In this document: in pieces, positions 44,440 to 56,449 of the stretch
How positions within the stretch are numbered: position 1 is the first letter of the stretch
How the letters are laid out: every line of letters begins with the position of its first letter
Source: Sepiola atlantica
Lineage: Eukaryota; Mollusca; Cephalopoda; Sepiida; Sepiolidae
Length of the DNA stretch: 64,000 nt
Reading direction: 5' to 3'
Assembly (NCBI GenBank): GCA_963556195.1
Contig: OY744525.1
Coordinates: 27,093,913 to 27,157,912 of the forward strand
The notes under the pieces: generated by a model
Database searches by the model: none
Told to the model about the DNA's origin: nothing
What the model saw: only the letters and a program-made list of their open reading frames with translations
Made by a program: the position numbers and the translations under genes

Positions 44440-45198
44440 CTCACATTTCAGCAGCTATTATTATAGACCTAAACAACTTAATTTATGCAGGGGTCAAATC
44501 AGTAATTACGAGACTAAAAATAGAAAGCAAACCTCATCAAAAGAATGAACTAACATATCTCGGATAGGAAACTAGATTGGAAAACTAAATCAACAAACTA
44601 CAAAAAGATGCTGAAACTTAAATAAAGCAAAAGAGAAGAGAAAACGATGAAATACTAAAAATATGGCTGACAAAGAAGATAAAACAAGAAACATGAAGAA
44701 TTAAAACAAAAAAGTTTTTAGCACTGGAAGGAAATTTGAGAAGATACAGGAACAAATATGAACAGAAAAAAAATAGAACTTTTGAATAATGAAAGCCACT
44801 TTTATTAAAACATAAGAATAAAAATAGAACACTTCTGGAGCAATATATGAGAAAAGCGGCAAGACAACAACAGAAATGCTGAATGGCTGAAAAACATGAA
44901 AGAAGACTTCAGAAAATTGAAGAAGAAAAAGAAAGGGAAATTTATGAAGAAACACTCAAGTTGTGCCCAAGAAATATGGCAAACTGGAAAGCACTAGGCC
45001 ATGACTAAATACATACATTGTTTAAAAATTCACGATCTTGCATTAAAGACTAATGCAAAACTAAAATGTATACATGAAACGGACATACCAAAGTGGATGA
45101 CTAAAAGCAGAATCACGTTAATACAAAAAGACAGCAAGGGAACGATCCCAAGCAACTACAGGCAGGTAACCTGCCTATCAACCATGTGGAAAATTTGA
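44440..45198 (+). pseudogene. LINE N-terminal/RT-start fragment
   Basis: The clearest block is near the end: IPKWMTKSRITLIQKDSKGT, IPSNYRQVTCLSTMWKI (45089-45198), the start of a LINE reverse transcriptase (family IPKWMTTGRTVLIQKDP.KG..PSNYRPITCLP.MWKLLTGI). Upstream, broken frames carry IDLNNLIYAGVKSVITRLK, KPHQKNELTYLG and Lys/Glu-rich helical segments (KEKRKR, EKHERRLQKIEEEKEREI), matching that protein's N-terminal coiled region. It stops at MWKI, where a frame break and unrelated AT-rich DNA begin. The catalytic boxes are absent. Confidence 0.78.
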
Positions 45199-46387
45199 AG
45201 GATCACCTAAAATTCTCCTCCCCAATAAATATAATATGCTTATACATGCTACTAGATGTCCAATCAAGGACTGGATTCAACACTTTTGTACTTTATTGTT
45301 GGGTTCAAGAGTCTACCAGTTAATATATATTTATTATATAAAATTAAGTCAGTCGGATTCTCGAAGTTAGACTTCAATAGTTTTGACTCTGATAAATTGA
45401 TAGTTGATTCTGACTTGCCAATCATTTACAGAATTTATCAGTTTGTGTTCTTTGCAGAAAATATGAAATTCCAATCGATTTCATTGATTATTAATTTTAT
45501 TTGGCCCAATACTTCTTTAAGTAACATACATTTACCGAGATTCACCGTTTATGTTTATTAGATAATCAACAGAGATGATTATCCAATACATTCATTCTGT
45601 TTGTTAAGATTTTTAAATAAAAATGGCACACTAATTCACTGTGTGAGTCTTTAATCAAACCTTCCAGTTTTCTACATTATGCTTCTGTTTTCATACTTAA
45701 ATTCAAAAACTTATTACATATAAGATTAATTATTAAATTACTTTTTTTTCAAATTAAAAAAAAGTAAAACACATCATCAATGGAGATAACAAGAAATGGG
45801 CAACGGCATTAACGTCTCCGATTTATCAGCTTCTTGACAGGCAGGTGCACCTAATTGCCTATTCTGCTGGAATAAATATTAAAAAAAACATTACTCGTGT
45901 GTGTCTCTCTATGTACATACGAATACACGTCGTTTGTCACATTCAAATACTAAAAAACGCTTCATTTTCTTTACAACTTTAGTAAGATGTAAATACAGTA
46001 TTAGTAATTAGTACATTTTTTGTACATTTTAAAATACTACAAATCGCTCAATTTCATTTTATATAAACAATATTACACTAAATTTCAGTGACCAAGCCTT
46101 TATTCATTTTTTCTAAATTCAAAACCTTTGGTGCATTTTGAAGGATCGTTTTGCACATAGATGGACAACTAAAAATGTATATGTCAATTCAGGATATTTC
46201 ATCCATGCTGCGCTTCAGAAAACCAAAGTTCGCCTCCAGAAAAAAATATATTGTAAGGCAGCAAACGTAAACTAAATATAGCCCACATTACACACTTTTG
46301 CGCCTAGCAGCTGTGTTCTAAAATTCATAATGATCGGTTAATTAGTTTACAGTGAATCCTGTACATACCAATAAACACATACCGAAG

Positions 46388-46389
<2 letters not shown>
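45199..46389. other. unassigned AT-rich DNA
   Basis: An open frame of 101 codons (45256-45561) has no recognised domain and AT-driven composition. No repeats shared with the rest of the window were seen. Confidence 0.45.

Positions 46390-46450
<61 letters not shown>
46390..46450. repeat. (CT)n microsatellite
   Basis: About 30 CT units, followed by a short TA tract (46452-46468). Confidence 0.95.
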
Positions 46451-46453
<3 letters not shown>

Positions 46454-46463
46454 TATATATATA

Positions 46464-47752
46464 TATATGGTATAAAAGCAAAATTTACAATATTTTAATG
46501 CAGGGATTGAAAGACAGTGTATGACCAATTAGTTTATTTAAAGTCATGAGAGTTAATTTGTCACAAGAAAATTTATATAATAGAAAATGTTTTTGTTCTA
46601 TGTGTACTTTTTCTTTCTCAATAACTGCCTTCACACATTTCCTGAAACTTGCACAAGTGTTCCTAAAAGATCTGGAAGACAACTTCCCCCATTCTTATTT
46701 AATAGTATCTTTAAGAGAGTCGACATTGCTGTGTGATGTTATATTAGTATCATGTTCTAAAACGCCCCAAATAGCATGATTCAGAGGGTTTAGATCTGGT
46801 CTAGTAGATTGACATAAATATGATTCCCCAAAATTGCTAAAGTTAGATTTGCAGAAATCTTTTATTTTTCTAGCTGTGTGGGCTGGAGCACCATCCTGTG
46901 TCCATACATAGTTATCATCTGGGCAGTTTGCTTTAAGCTATGGCGATACTTGGTATCACAGAGTCTTGTAGTAAGTATTGACATTGATCTTTTCATCAAT
47001 TTTATAGAATTTTATAGGCATTTTCTTTCCATCAGGATCCACAAAACCAAAAGCCATAACTCGAGTATGGTGTTTTGTTCTGAACATCCCATTAACCCCA
47101 GCTGTCAATTTTTCAATAAATCTGTCATTTCTGCAGTTCAGAACAGCATCAACAATGAAGATCTTTTCATCTGAAAAGATCGTTACAATGGAGGACTTTT
47201 TTTAAAACCATTTAATAATTTTATTGCACCTTTCCAATCTCTTTTCCTTCATAGCTGTTGTCAACAAGTATTTTGGTGTTCTTGGGTTAGATTTTAACTT
47301 CAAATCATATTTTACTGCATTTCCAATAGTCTTCTTGTCTACCTCAAGTTCAATTGCCATTTTTCTCATGAATTTGGTTGCTTCCTTTAGGATTTTGGAT
47401 TTGAGAGCTTTAATAAAAGCTTTGGTACGTTTTTTTATTGATTCTTCCACTTCCAGACTTTCTCGTAATAGTTTTGCTCATGGTCATTCTATTCTTTACA
47501 TTATAAACGGTCTTTATAGACACTCCAACTATTCTTTCAAATCTCCTTTGGTGTAACAAGTGCATTCAGAAAATCGCACACTCTTCGACGTTTACTTTCC
47601 TGATTACTTATATGAGCAAAAATTTATGAAACGGTAAAGATAATAGTGTTAGGTATGATTATGACATCAATACATGCTAAGTTTCAAAACAATTGACTTA
47701 CTGCCTGCTGAGAAAAAACAACTTAACATTAATTGTAAATTTTACTTCCTCA

Positions 47753-47760
<8 letters not shown>
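46464..47760 (-). mobile_element. decayed maT-like (DD37D) DNA transposon with TIRs
   Basis: Inverted ends share AAGYAAAATTTACAAT (about 46474-46492 and 47732-47748) in outer ~28-bp diverged repeats. The whole unit is ~1.3 kb, the usual mariner/maT length. Both ends lie in TA repeats, agreeing with TA target choice. The transposase relic occupies 46590-47487. Confidence 0.78.
46590..47487 (-). pseudogene. maT-like transposase pseudogene
   Basis: Starts MTMSKTITRKSGSGRINKKT. Then an HTH: KILKEATKFMRKMAIELEVD, KKTIGNAVKYDLKLKSN. Then the catalytic core IFSDEKIFIVDAV, HTRVMAFGFVDPDGKKMPIK, VWTQDGAPAHTARKIKDFC, TRPDLNPLNHAIWGVLEHDT and a tail ending KAVIEKEKVHIE. The first two catalytic aspartates (SDEK, QDGA) remain. 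Exactly 37 residues separate the second from the third position, which is N instead of D (PLN, family PLD). There are stops after KTL, VSP and TIK, and frameshifts near 47200 and 47430. The spacing defines a DD37D-type IS630-Tc1-mariner member. It is inactive. Confidence 0.88.

Positions 47761-47787
<27 letters not shown>
47758..47787. repeat. (TA)n microsatellite
   Basis: About 15 TA units at the right end of the maT-like element. Confidence 0.9.
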
Positions 47788-47790
<3 letters not shown>

Positions 47791-47904
47791 CTATAAAAAT
47801 ATACTTATGTGCAGGTAGCTACACAGGAACGCATACTCTTTGTAATTCTCAGAAACCGGTACTTTAAACAAATATAAAAACATTATAATTTCTCTTATTT
47901 TTGT

Positions 47905-48040
47905 GGTGTGCTAAATGGTTTAGGGGTAAGATTGCTGCCTACAGGTGGGGTTCAAATCTCAACTTGAAATAATCATCCTGTCTAGCCACACTAAGGAGAC
48001 ATGATACGGCGAAACAGCTGTCTGTACAGTATACAGTATT
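47905..48040 (+). mobile_element. tRNA-derived SINE
   Basis: Head TGTGGTGTGCTAAATGGTTT (A-box region) and B box GGGGTTCAAATCTC (47947-47960), followed by TGTCTAGCCACACTAAGGAG, ATGATACGGCGAAACAGC, TGTCTGTACAG. The tail matches the SINE at 17349-17481. No clear TSD was found. Confidence 0.75.
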
Positions 48041-48291
48041 TCTATTAATAATATGACTTAATTTTATATATATTTATGTTTCTTCACATTAATTGTACCT
48101 ATGTCTATAAGCGTGAATATATATAGCTATGAAACCTGAATGTGTTTTTTTGGAATGGACATAGATTTCTTCCAATAAATGTAAGCAATCCATCAATTTC
48201 CCTTTTTCATTTATTTTTTTCTCACCACTTAATTTATTTTCTCCGAGTCAAGAAAAGAAGAAAAAAAGAATAAGTAGGTCAGTCATGTACT

Positions 48292-48293
<2 letters not shown>

Positions 48294-48364
<71 letters not shown>
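48294..48364. repeat. (TA)n microsatellite
   Basis: About 35 TA units. Confidence 0.95.
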
Positions 48365-48368
<4 letters not shown>

Positions 48369-48639
48369 GAAGAGGGATAAACATGTACAAATGACAAATT
48401 TATTTCAACTTCGATTGTTCAATGCAAGGTGTACTCGGTAAAAACATGTTTATTATTTTTTTCCTTAAGCCAAGGTTTTTCAAAGATTAAAATCTTACCA
48501 TCAGAGGAAGTTGAAATAAATTCGTACATGTTTATCCCTCTTCTTTCATCTATCTTTATAATTGCTCTATCTCGTATAATGAGCTTAAACCATTTCACTA
48601 TAGGTTCTATCTACTAAAAGTATACTTTTAGTTTCATAT

Positions 48640-48645
<6 letters not shown>
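48362..48645 (-). mobile_element. palindromic element, copy 2 (shorter, reversed)
   Basis: Inner part 48364-48552: GAAAGAAGAGGGATAAACAT ... ATGTTTATCCCTCTTCTTTC with GAAGTTGAAATAAATT-type inner arms. Outer part to 48645 ends with CTACTAAAAGTATACTTTTA. Relative to copy 1 (37332-37795) the outer segment is on the other side and about 180 bp of the centre is missing. TA tracts abut both ends. Confidence 0.83.

Positions 48646-48709
<64 letters not shown>
48645..48709. repeat. (TA)n microsatellite
   Basis: About 32 TA units. Confidence 0.95.
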
Positions 48710-48714
<5 letters not shown>

Positions 48715-49486
48715 GATTTAATGGATCAGAACATTCCAATTGTTCAAAGAATTAGAACAACAAGTCTAGTATGGCGTACGGTCATTTCCAAAACATTCTG
48801 GAAATACCTTAATTTTAATTTTTTAATTTTTCAATTTAAAAACTTTTTTTACAAAGCCACTCCAGAACATCTCTTCATCAGCGCCTTTAGCAGGACATCT
48901 TACAGAAAATTAAAGGAAGAAAATAACAAGTTCGTTCCTAGAGGAACATCCATTGACAGGAGGAGATGCAGGGACAAATATTAGAAAAAGGAATAATCGG
49001 ATAGACAGCCATAAAGTTGCATCTGACAAATCGATATTTGATTCTTACTAACAATTTCTTTTATTGAACATGTTGTTAAGAAAGTTAAATTTGAATTCGA
49101 TTTAATTTCTTTGCAAATATAATTTATCCCGCCAGAATATTTTTTGCAGGGAAGCCATCTTTCTTTTCAGCAGCAAATGTTGATTACAAATGGAATCAAT
49201 ATTTTGCTATCAACAGCAAATTTTACTAATGATAGTAAATAGTATTAATAATACGTTCTTTTATGTTTCTACCAAAAAACTTTTAATAAAATTATATTTT
49301 TATTCAGGTAGAAACTGTTGAGGTAACGCATAAGTCATCTCTGAAAACCTTTACATTTCGAAGTGACACATATTTCATAACCTGCTTCTCCAGAAAAATA
49401 CCTCATATTTGAAAATACTCATTATGTTTCCTTTTGCTATATACGACCCATCAGTTTTATTTTGAGTAAGTCATTTTTATTATTAA
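48710..49486. other. unassigned DNA
   Basis: An 87-codon open frame (48721-48984; ATPEHLFISAFSRTSYRKLK) has no recognised family. The rest is AT-rich. Confidence 0.4.
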
Positions 49487-50304
49487 TTAGCTGCACCTAC
49501 CCGGTGTTGTGTGGGATTTAATTTATTATTCCTTTCATTTCCTTCCTAATATGCCAACACATGTTATTTATCGTACATTATCCTCAGTCATATTCCTACT
49601 TCATCATGTACAGTAGGGTGTTCGTAAATGAAATTCCCTCTGAAAATAAAGGTTGGCAAAAGAGCATGTGTTTTATGGAGCATGTGTTTTATGGTGTTAC
49701 GTCTATTAAGTTGCAATCAGTGATGATTACTGCATTATTACAATAAACAGAAATAGTTTGTTTTCTTCTGTTTGATTTTCTAAGAAAAATGTCATCATGT
49801 AGATTTCGCTAAATAATATTTGTGTATTTTCGAAACTAAATATTTTCTGTTTTTATGGTTTTAAATTCAAGGAAAACGTGTTTATGTCGATTTAAAATCA
49901 TGGAAGTTACGGTGTTCATAAAGAAAACCCTTTGAAGATGACTGTTACCAAAAAGCAGCATAAAGAACATGTTTCTTTGGGATGGGGGTCATTTTTAGCA
50001 ATAGAAAAAGTATCTATGTTGAATTGATATCAGTGGCGATTAGTATATTTGCGTATTTGGATAAAAAAGAAATACTTTTGTTATGCTTTGACTTTCTGGG
50101 AAAAGACATTTTCATGGGTACCCCTATTTCCCACCGTACAGTAAAGAGGCCACTTGTAATATCCCAGGTGAGGAAGGTTGTGATTATAACAGAGTAGGAA
50201 TATGAGTGAGCATAATTTACAATAAATAACATGTGTTGGCATATTCATCGGGAAACTTAAATGATAATAAAATAACTCCTGGGCAGCGCCAGATAGGTAC
50301 AGCT
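49487..50304 (+). mobile_element. element with ~115-bp TIRs and duplicated body
   Basis: Left arm 49487-49607 (AGCTGCACCTACCCGGTGTT, ATGCCAACACATGTTATTTA, CAGTCATATTCCTAC) is the reverse complement of the right arm 50188-50304. The body contains two diverged direct copies (about 49613-49800 and 49908-50116). Both have GTTC.TAAA, AGAGCATGTGTTTTATGG or AGAACATGTTTCTTTGGG, ATCAGTGATGATTA or ATCAGTGGCGATTA, GATTTTCTAAGAAAAATGTC or GACTTTCTGGGAAAAGACAT. The right end CCTGGGCAGCG..CAGCTAGTATA is shared with 38571 and 50581. No transposase is recognised. Confidence 0.78.
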
Positions 50305-50485
<181 letters not shown>

Positions 50486-50580
50486 TGTCTGTTTCTTTGT
50501 TCATATTCTGTCAATCATACTACATTTATCCATCACAATATTTATGTATCTATTCTGTTTGTGTGTATGTCCATATTCTC

Positions 50581-50605
50581 TCTCAACGCCGGGTAGGTAC
50601 AGCTA

Positions 50606-50643
<38 letters not shown>
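50581..50643 (+). mobile_element. element end plus TA tract
   Basis: CTCAACGCCGGGTAGGTACA, GCTAGTATATATA: the third copy of the end described at 38571 and 50276. It is followed by about 18 TA units and then by the 50640-50790 repeat. Confidence 0.6.
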
Positions 50644-50648
<5 letters not shown>

Positions 50649-50790
50649 ATCTGAGTTAACGTTTTTTTCCTAAAGCTATTTATCCTATATATTTTAATCA
50701 CACAAAATACATGTTAAAATATTCCTTAGTTTGGAGAATGAGTTATTTTAATTTTTCTAATTAGTCGTAATTTGCAATTAACACACCAAG
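50640..50790 (+). repeat. dispersed repeat shared with 43620-43795
   Basis: Matching blocks are listed under the 43620-43795 entry. Starts directly at the TA tract. Confidence 0.6.
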
Positions 50791-51699
50791 TGGCACATCT
50801 TTTACTAAGTTTCTGTCTATCACTGTCACCCTCTCTCACTGTACATTGTATAACCTCCATCCCTGCTCTTATTTTATATGGTGCCTATTATCGTCGCTTC
50901 CATCACTCTCTGTTTATTAACAGTCAAAGGTAATAAAACGTAATTATAAAATTCAAGATTGGAATAGTCTATCATAAACAAAAGTAAATATCACTAAAAG
51001 TTGTAATATAGTAATACTATTTAACCCGTAGCTGGAGGGAGGAAAAGAGAACAAGAAGAGTGAGGGAAAGGAGGAGCTTTTTCTAATGGTTATTGTTTAT
51101 AGACGATGAAAATAGGAAGTGTTAATAACAATTTAAATCTTAAAATAAGTAATTAAACATTTTTTTCAACAAGCCGTTTCTCATGATCCCCTCCTTCTCC
51201 ACTGTAACAACAGTAAAATCGAAGAAGGTAACTCCAGTCAGGACTGCGATCGGCGCTCCCATGTGAGGTAAGAATCACTAAATGTTATATACTAAAAAAC
51301 TAACCATTCTTAATGCCGTTAATGACGTTAATGTTTTAAAAAATATCTTATTTTAAATCATTATTGTTTTTCTTTTTCCAATGTGTGTTGTTTATTGATG
51401 ATACAAACCCGTATCTCTTGAAAGGAACACATCTTATTTCTGTGAGTGGAAAATGTCTCCAAATTAAGTTCTTGCCACTCCCACCCCCACTAACATAATG
51501 TGACTGCTCAAAGTAGCATATATTAACTTAGTCCGGAAAACTTACGATGCATATATTTACCTATATGAGACGGGGAAATTACATTGAATTTTTCAAGAAA
51601 AAACATGAAAATTTATTCTAAGTACATACTTAATGTGTGTATTTTTGGTTTCTTTTAACCAAGCAGAGGTGTAGAAATACCTGGTATAGTATCCAGGTG
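50791..51699. other. unassigned DNA
   Basis: No feature recognised. Confidence 0.45.
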
Positions 51700-51935
51700 T
51701 GGGATTATCATACTCAGTGAGATAGACCTGTAGATCTTGTCAGATCATCCTTTTAGGAGGAGGAAACTCTGGTATAAAACCTGCGCTTTACATCGTGACT
51801 TCAGACATCTTGTCACTGAACCATTTAGAGAGGGAAACCTCCTTAGTCATGGACGACAACCTTCCTAGAGCTGGAGACTCGAACAAAATATCCGCTTATG
51901 GGGTAGATAGGCTTAGCCTATTGCTATCTTTCTTT
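51700..51935 (-). mobile_element. candidate tRNA-derived SINE
   Basis: Minus strand: GATAGCAATAGGCTAAGCCT (A-box-like) and, about 30 bases on, TGTTCGAGTCTCCAG (B-box-like), followed by CTAGGAAGGTTGTCGTCCAT and TCAGTGACAAGATGTCTGAA. The box layout is right, but no second copy or TSD was found here. Confidence 0.45.
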
Positions 51936-53159
51936 ATCTATTAGTCAGGTGCAGGAAAACTTCAAAGGCTTCCAGTTCTTGGCCTTGTTTCCTGACTAGG
52001 ACAATGAACGCCATCCCACTCTCTATCTCTTTTTCTCTTTATCTTGACAACAGAGGATACTTGTTTGTCACTCAGTTTCACATGACTAGCATTGTTTTGA
52101 CAGGTTGAGGATGAAGGTTTGACAGCTTGTCTGGCTGCTGTTTACGGCTGATAGTACAAGAGTCCTAACTTTTAGATAGTGCTATCAACGACTGCTCTAT
52201 CAACAGTTGTATAATATCAGAGTAACTGTAGTGCACATGGAAACGGATGCTGCACTTATTTCCAGTTGGCATTTCAGAGGCCACAACCTCATCGATGCGG
52301 ATTCGGCCAATAGTTTACTTGTGTGCACTTTGTTTTTGACAACAAACAAACACCAACATTGTCCAAACCCCCTCTATCAAAATAAAAACCAAAAACGAAA
52401 ACACAAAATTTAAAAATTGTCTTTCCCCCCTTGAGGTTCTCCTTCAAAAATATCCAGAAACTTAGATAGTGTAGAATCCTTCTGCCATGCGAAGTCCCCA
52501 GATATCCTCACATTATGTGACACAAACCTAAACTCCTCAATATCTATTTATTTTGATATGCCAGGATACTCCCACTCTTCCATAAAGACTCTGACAAACA
52601 TATGCAGGGGTCCAGAATATATATCCGTAATATCTTTACTAGAGAACTTAGTCTAGAATCCGAAGACCAGACCTATATGTACTTTCGATAAACCTTACAA
52701 CGCTGTGTTAATTATATATATTTACTCTTTGATTTACCATCAACCAAGGACTGTACACAAATTAATTTCACCACAGCGATTCGCTTGGTTTCTTGATCTC
52801 CACAGACCCAGCTGCTGATAGTAGCTTGTCAATTGCTCACTCCTTTACACAAACCGTTACTTTTCTGACCTGCCTTCCAGATTGTGAGAATAAGCAAACA
52901 GAAGCGCCGTTATTAAAAACAAGATATTACTGTGCTGATTGGGAATCCTTCAGATCTCATCAGAGATATAACTTGGAATAAAACTTTTATTTCTCTGATC
53001 TGATGAGCAGTGTGTAGAGGTGTTAACTGAATGGATCAAAGCAAAAATGTGTAGCATCAAACATTTTTTCTCACACGGAAATTGCATAGCAAATCTCACT
53101 CTCCCCTGGTTGACTTTGACCTGTGTAGCTGAAAATAGGCAAAAATGTGTAGCATCAAA
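51936..53159. other. unassigned DNA
   Basis: Contains a 20-bp direct repeat CAAAAATGTGTAGCATCAAA (about 53041 and 53139) and a loose inverted pair around 52955-53005 (AGATCTCATCAGAGATATAA / TTTCTCTGATCTGATGAG). A few open frames without recognised families. Confidence 0.45.
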
Positions 53160-53590
53160 AACCCACCGTAAAAGTATAATAGCCACAGCTAAGAGTAGGT
53201 ATACTGAGGTGACTAGAAATCACATTATGTCAGAGAAATTAGAAATTCGCAATTTCTGGAAAATCTATAATAATGTAGTGAACAATGGGCAATAAACAAT
53301 TCTCCAACTACCCGACCATTATGAAATCGCTTCCACGGCAATGGAAAAGACTGAATTGCTTGCCCAATTGTTTATGGCCAAAATTAGAGCTAACTCCTTC
53401 ATGCTCACCATTTTCAAAAAGGAGTTGGTCCAGCTCCAACTCCTTTAAGAAACAAGCAGCTCTTTTTCAACGCTCCATAGTGAAAATGTACCTTCTTTCA
53501 AAAACGTTCTATTTTGCCAATGTGTGGTCAAAGTATAGGTGTAGGCGTCAAAGGATCTTGTCTATATCGGTAAAGATGTTACTTTAAGTG
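53160..53590 (+). pseudogene. LINE linker (endonuclease-RT) fragment, jockey-like
   Basis: Translation KSRYTEVTRNHIMSEKLEIR, NFWKIYNNVVNNGQ, then LPDHYEIASTAMEKTELLAQ, LFMAKIRANS. The pattern (R..V......S....FW..YN....... P.L......TS...KAELFA..F..NS.LD) matches the segment joining endonuclease and reverse transcriptase in jockey-type LINEs such as 39040-40262. Two stops. No catalytic boxes survive. Confidence 0.65.
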
Positions 53591-54238
53591 TAAGTCCGTA
53601 AGATAACATGTGACAGAGCAAATATTTTGAGATTTGCAAAGATTCTTTCTTGTTTTTACCGATATAAATTCATTCAAATCTTATATATATTTAACTGCCT
53701 ATTTTCAATTTCTGCCATTTAAAACATTGCTTATTTGCAACATATTTATTTATTTAGCAATAAAATACTTGTTATGAATACAAAAGAAGTTCAAATCCTG
53801 AAGAAAATGGCTGCAAAGACTTTTACTAATGAGTGACTGGCAACCTCTAAAGGGACTTTTACCAGACTGTTTCCAAAATGGCCCATTTAGAAATGTTACA
53901 CTTAGATGACAAGTCGTGTTTGCTTCTGGACAACAATCTGAGAAGTTCAAAGTTTTCAAGTTTTCATGTCTAATTTTCATGTGTAACTCGCCCCTCTCTG
54001 CTATCCTCTCTCTCTCCCTCTTTCTCACATACATTTAATATAGTTATAGAAAGAAACTCAAAGAATTTAGCTCAAACTTTTTCTTTTTTTTATTGTTTAA
54101 TGTCGAAAAGTAAAATCAAATAATTAGCCCCAAATGAAGTTGCTCACGCCACATAGAAAAAAAATCCTCTTATTCTTATGCTCTAGCAAAAAGGAGCAGC
54201 TCTCATCAGTAGCTTTTTAGAGGGCTCCATTATCCCCT

Positions 54239-54241
<3 letters not shown>
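53591..54241. other. unassigned AT-rich DNA
   Basis: No recognised feature. Confidence 0.45.

Positions 54242-54304
<63 letters not shown>
54242..54304. repeat. (TA)n microsatellite
   Basis: About 31 TA units. Confidence 0.95.
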
Positions 54305-54309
<5 letters not shown>

Positions 54310-55772
54310 ACTTAAACACTTAATATCATGTGGCAACACACATCGCTCTATTAGTGTCCGCATTCTCAACTCTGTCCGCAATATCGGTCAGCTTCGAATT
54401 TCGGAAGCTATTCTAATCTTTAAATTTCGTCCAAGTTTGAATAACAGATTTGAGTTGTCTTCCCCTTTCATCCTCTGATTCTTACATCCTCACACTCCCA
54501 CCCCCAACTTCCTTGCTTTTGTCTCCTCCTTCTTCCTTTTATTTGCCAGCGCCATCCACCCTACACCTCAATGCCTCTTACCCTGTGTTTAATTTTTACA
54601 TGTTACATATGTATAAATAAAACATTTTAATTATGGACACAGATGTAAACAAGAATGGAATAATATACACTTTATGTATATATATATATGTAGGCCTTGT
54701 GTATGTGTATACATGTATGTATATATGGGTGTATTCTCATGTGTGTGTGTATGTATATGTGGATACATTTATAATCCCTAAACTAAAGTTTGAAATTCAA
54801 TAAAATAAAATAATAAAATTTAAAATAGGAATTAAAAAATAAATAAATAAATAAATAAAATAAAGAAAAAAAGAAAAAAAGAGAAATTATAATAATAAAA
54901 GACTAAATAAATATATAAATAAGTATAATAACAAAGGAAAATAAAATAAAAAAATAAAAAAATAAATAAATAAATAGAATAAATTCATGTAAGGTTAGTT
55001 CTAGGAGTATTATACCCTTGAAATACCCTTAAATAAAATAAATATGTATTTAGATATTTACACTTTATATATATATATATATATGTGTATATATTTTTAT
55101 CTCTTAATTCCCCCCTTCCCTTTCCTACGGTTCCTCTTATACCCCCTCCCCCCCGTTCCAACGGTTCCTTCCTATCCTCATGACATTAATTCCTTCCACA
55201 ATTGATTTAAATTTCTTCTCAAATTTAAAATCTCATTTATAAACATATTCCGTTTGTACTAAGTTATCCCCCTTTGTCTATCCATATAATAATAACGGAC
55301 AACACGTAAATTTAAATTTAGAATTGAATAAATAAAGAAAAGTTAATAAATCATATAAAATAAAAAATAATAAAATTATAATAATTAGCATATAAATAAA
55401 CAAATGTTAATAAGATGTTAACTTTAGCTAAATAATTATTTAATTTAATTTTGACATTTTCTGCGTTCCTACTCCCAATGGTCTGCTGCAGTGTTTCAAC
55501 AATTTGATTCCGGTTTTTGCCCGTTTTTTCGACCCTTTCGGTCTTTAATTGTTGTCTTTTGATAATGAAAGTTTTTCTTTCGAAAATTTAAGATTACCTT
55601 TTGCCAAACTTTTTATTTACCTGACAGTATTTACTATTCTGATACTTAATCAGTTTTTACGTGAAATATTAATAAATCGTTTTGAGATTCGTTTTCTCTT
55701 CTCGTTTGTTTCTGTTCACCGTCTCCACCTTCCGGCAACTACATCGCATTGCTACAGCCTCGGATTACAAAC
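54305..55772. other. unassigned DNA with A-rich simple repeat
   Basis: 54790-54980 is A-rich with AAAT/AATA repeats. A C7 run is near 55147. No gene recognised. Confidence 0.5.

Positions 55773-56449
<677 letters not shown>

Noticed and set aside
45256..45561. 101-codon open frame as a gene
   Set aside because: AT-driven hydrophobic composition, no recognised domain, isolated in featureless DNA.
51180..51280. Exon-like GC-richer stretch ending in a GTGAGGTAAG donor-like site
   Set aside because: No open frame of useful length, no acceptor pairing and no recognised protein.
52207..52413. 68-codon open frame as a gene
   Set aside because: No family resemblance, no supporting neighbours or splice context.
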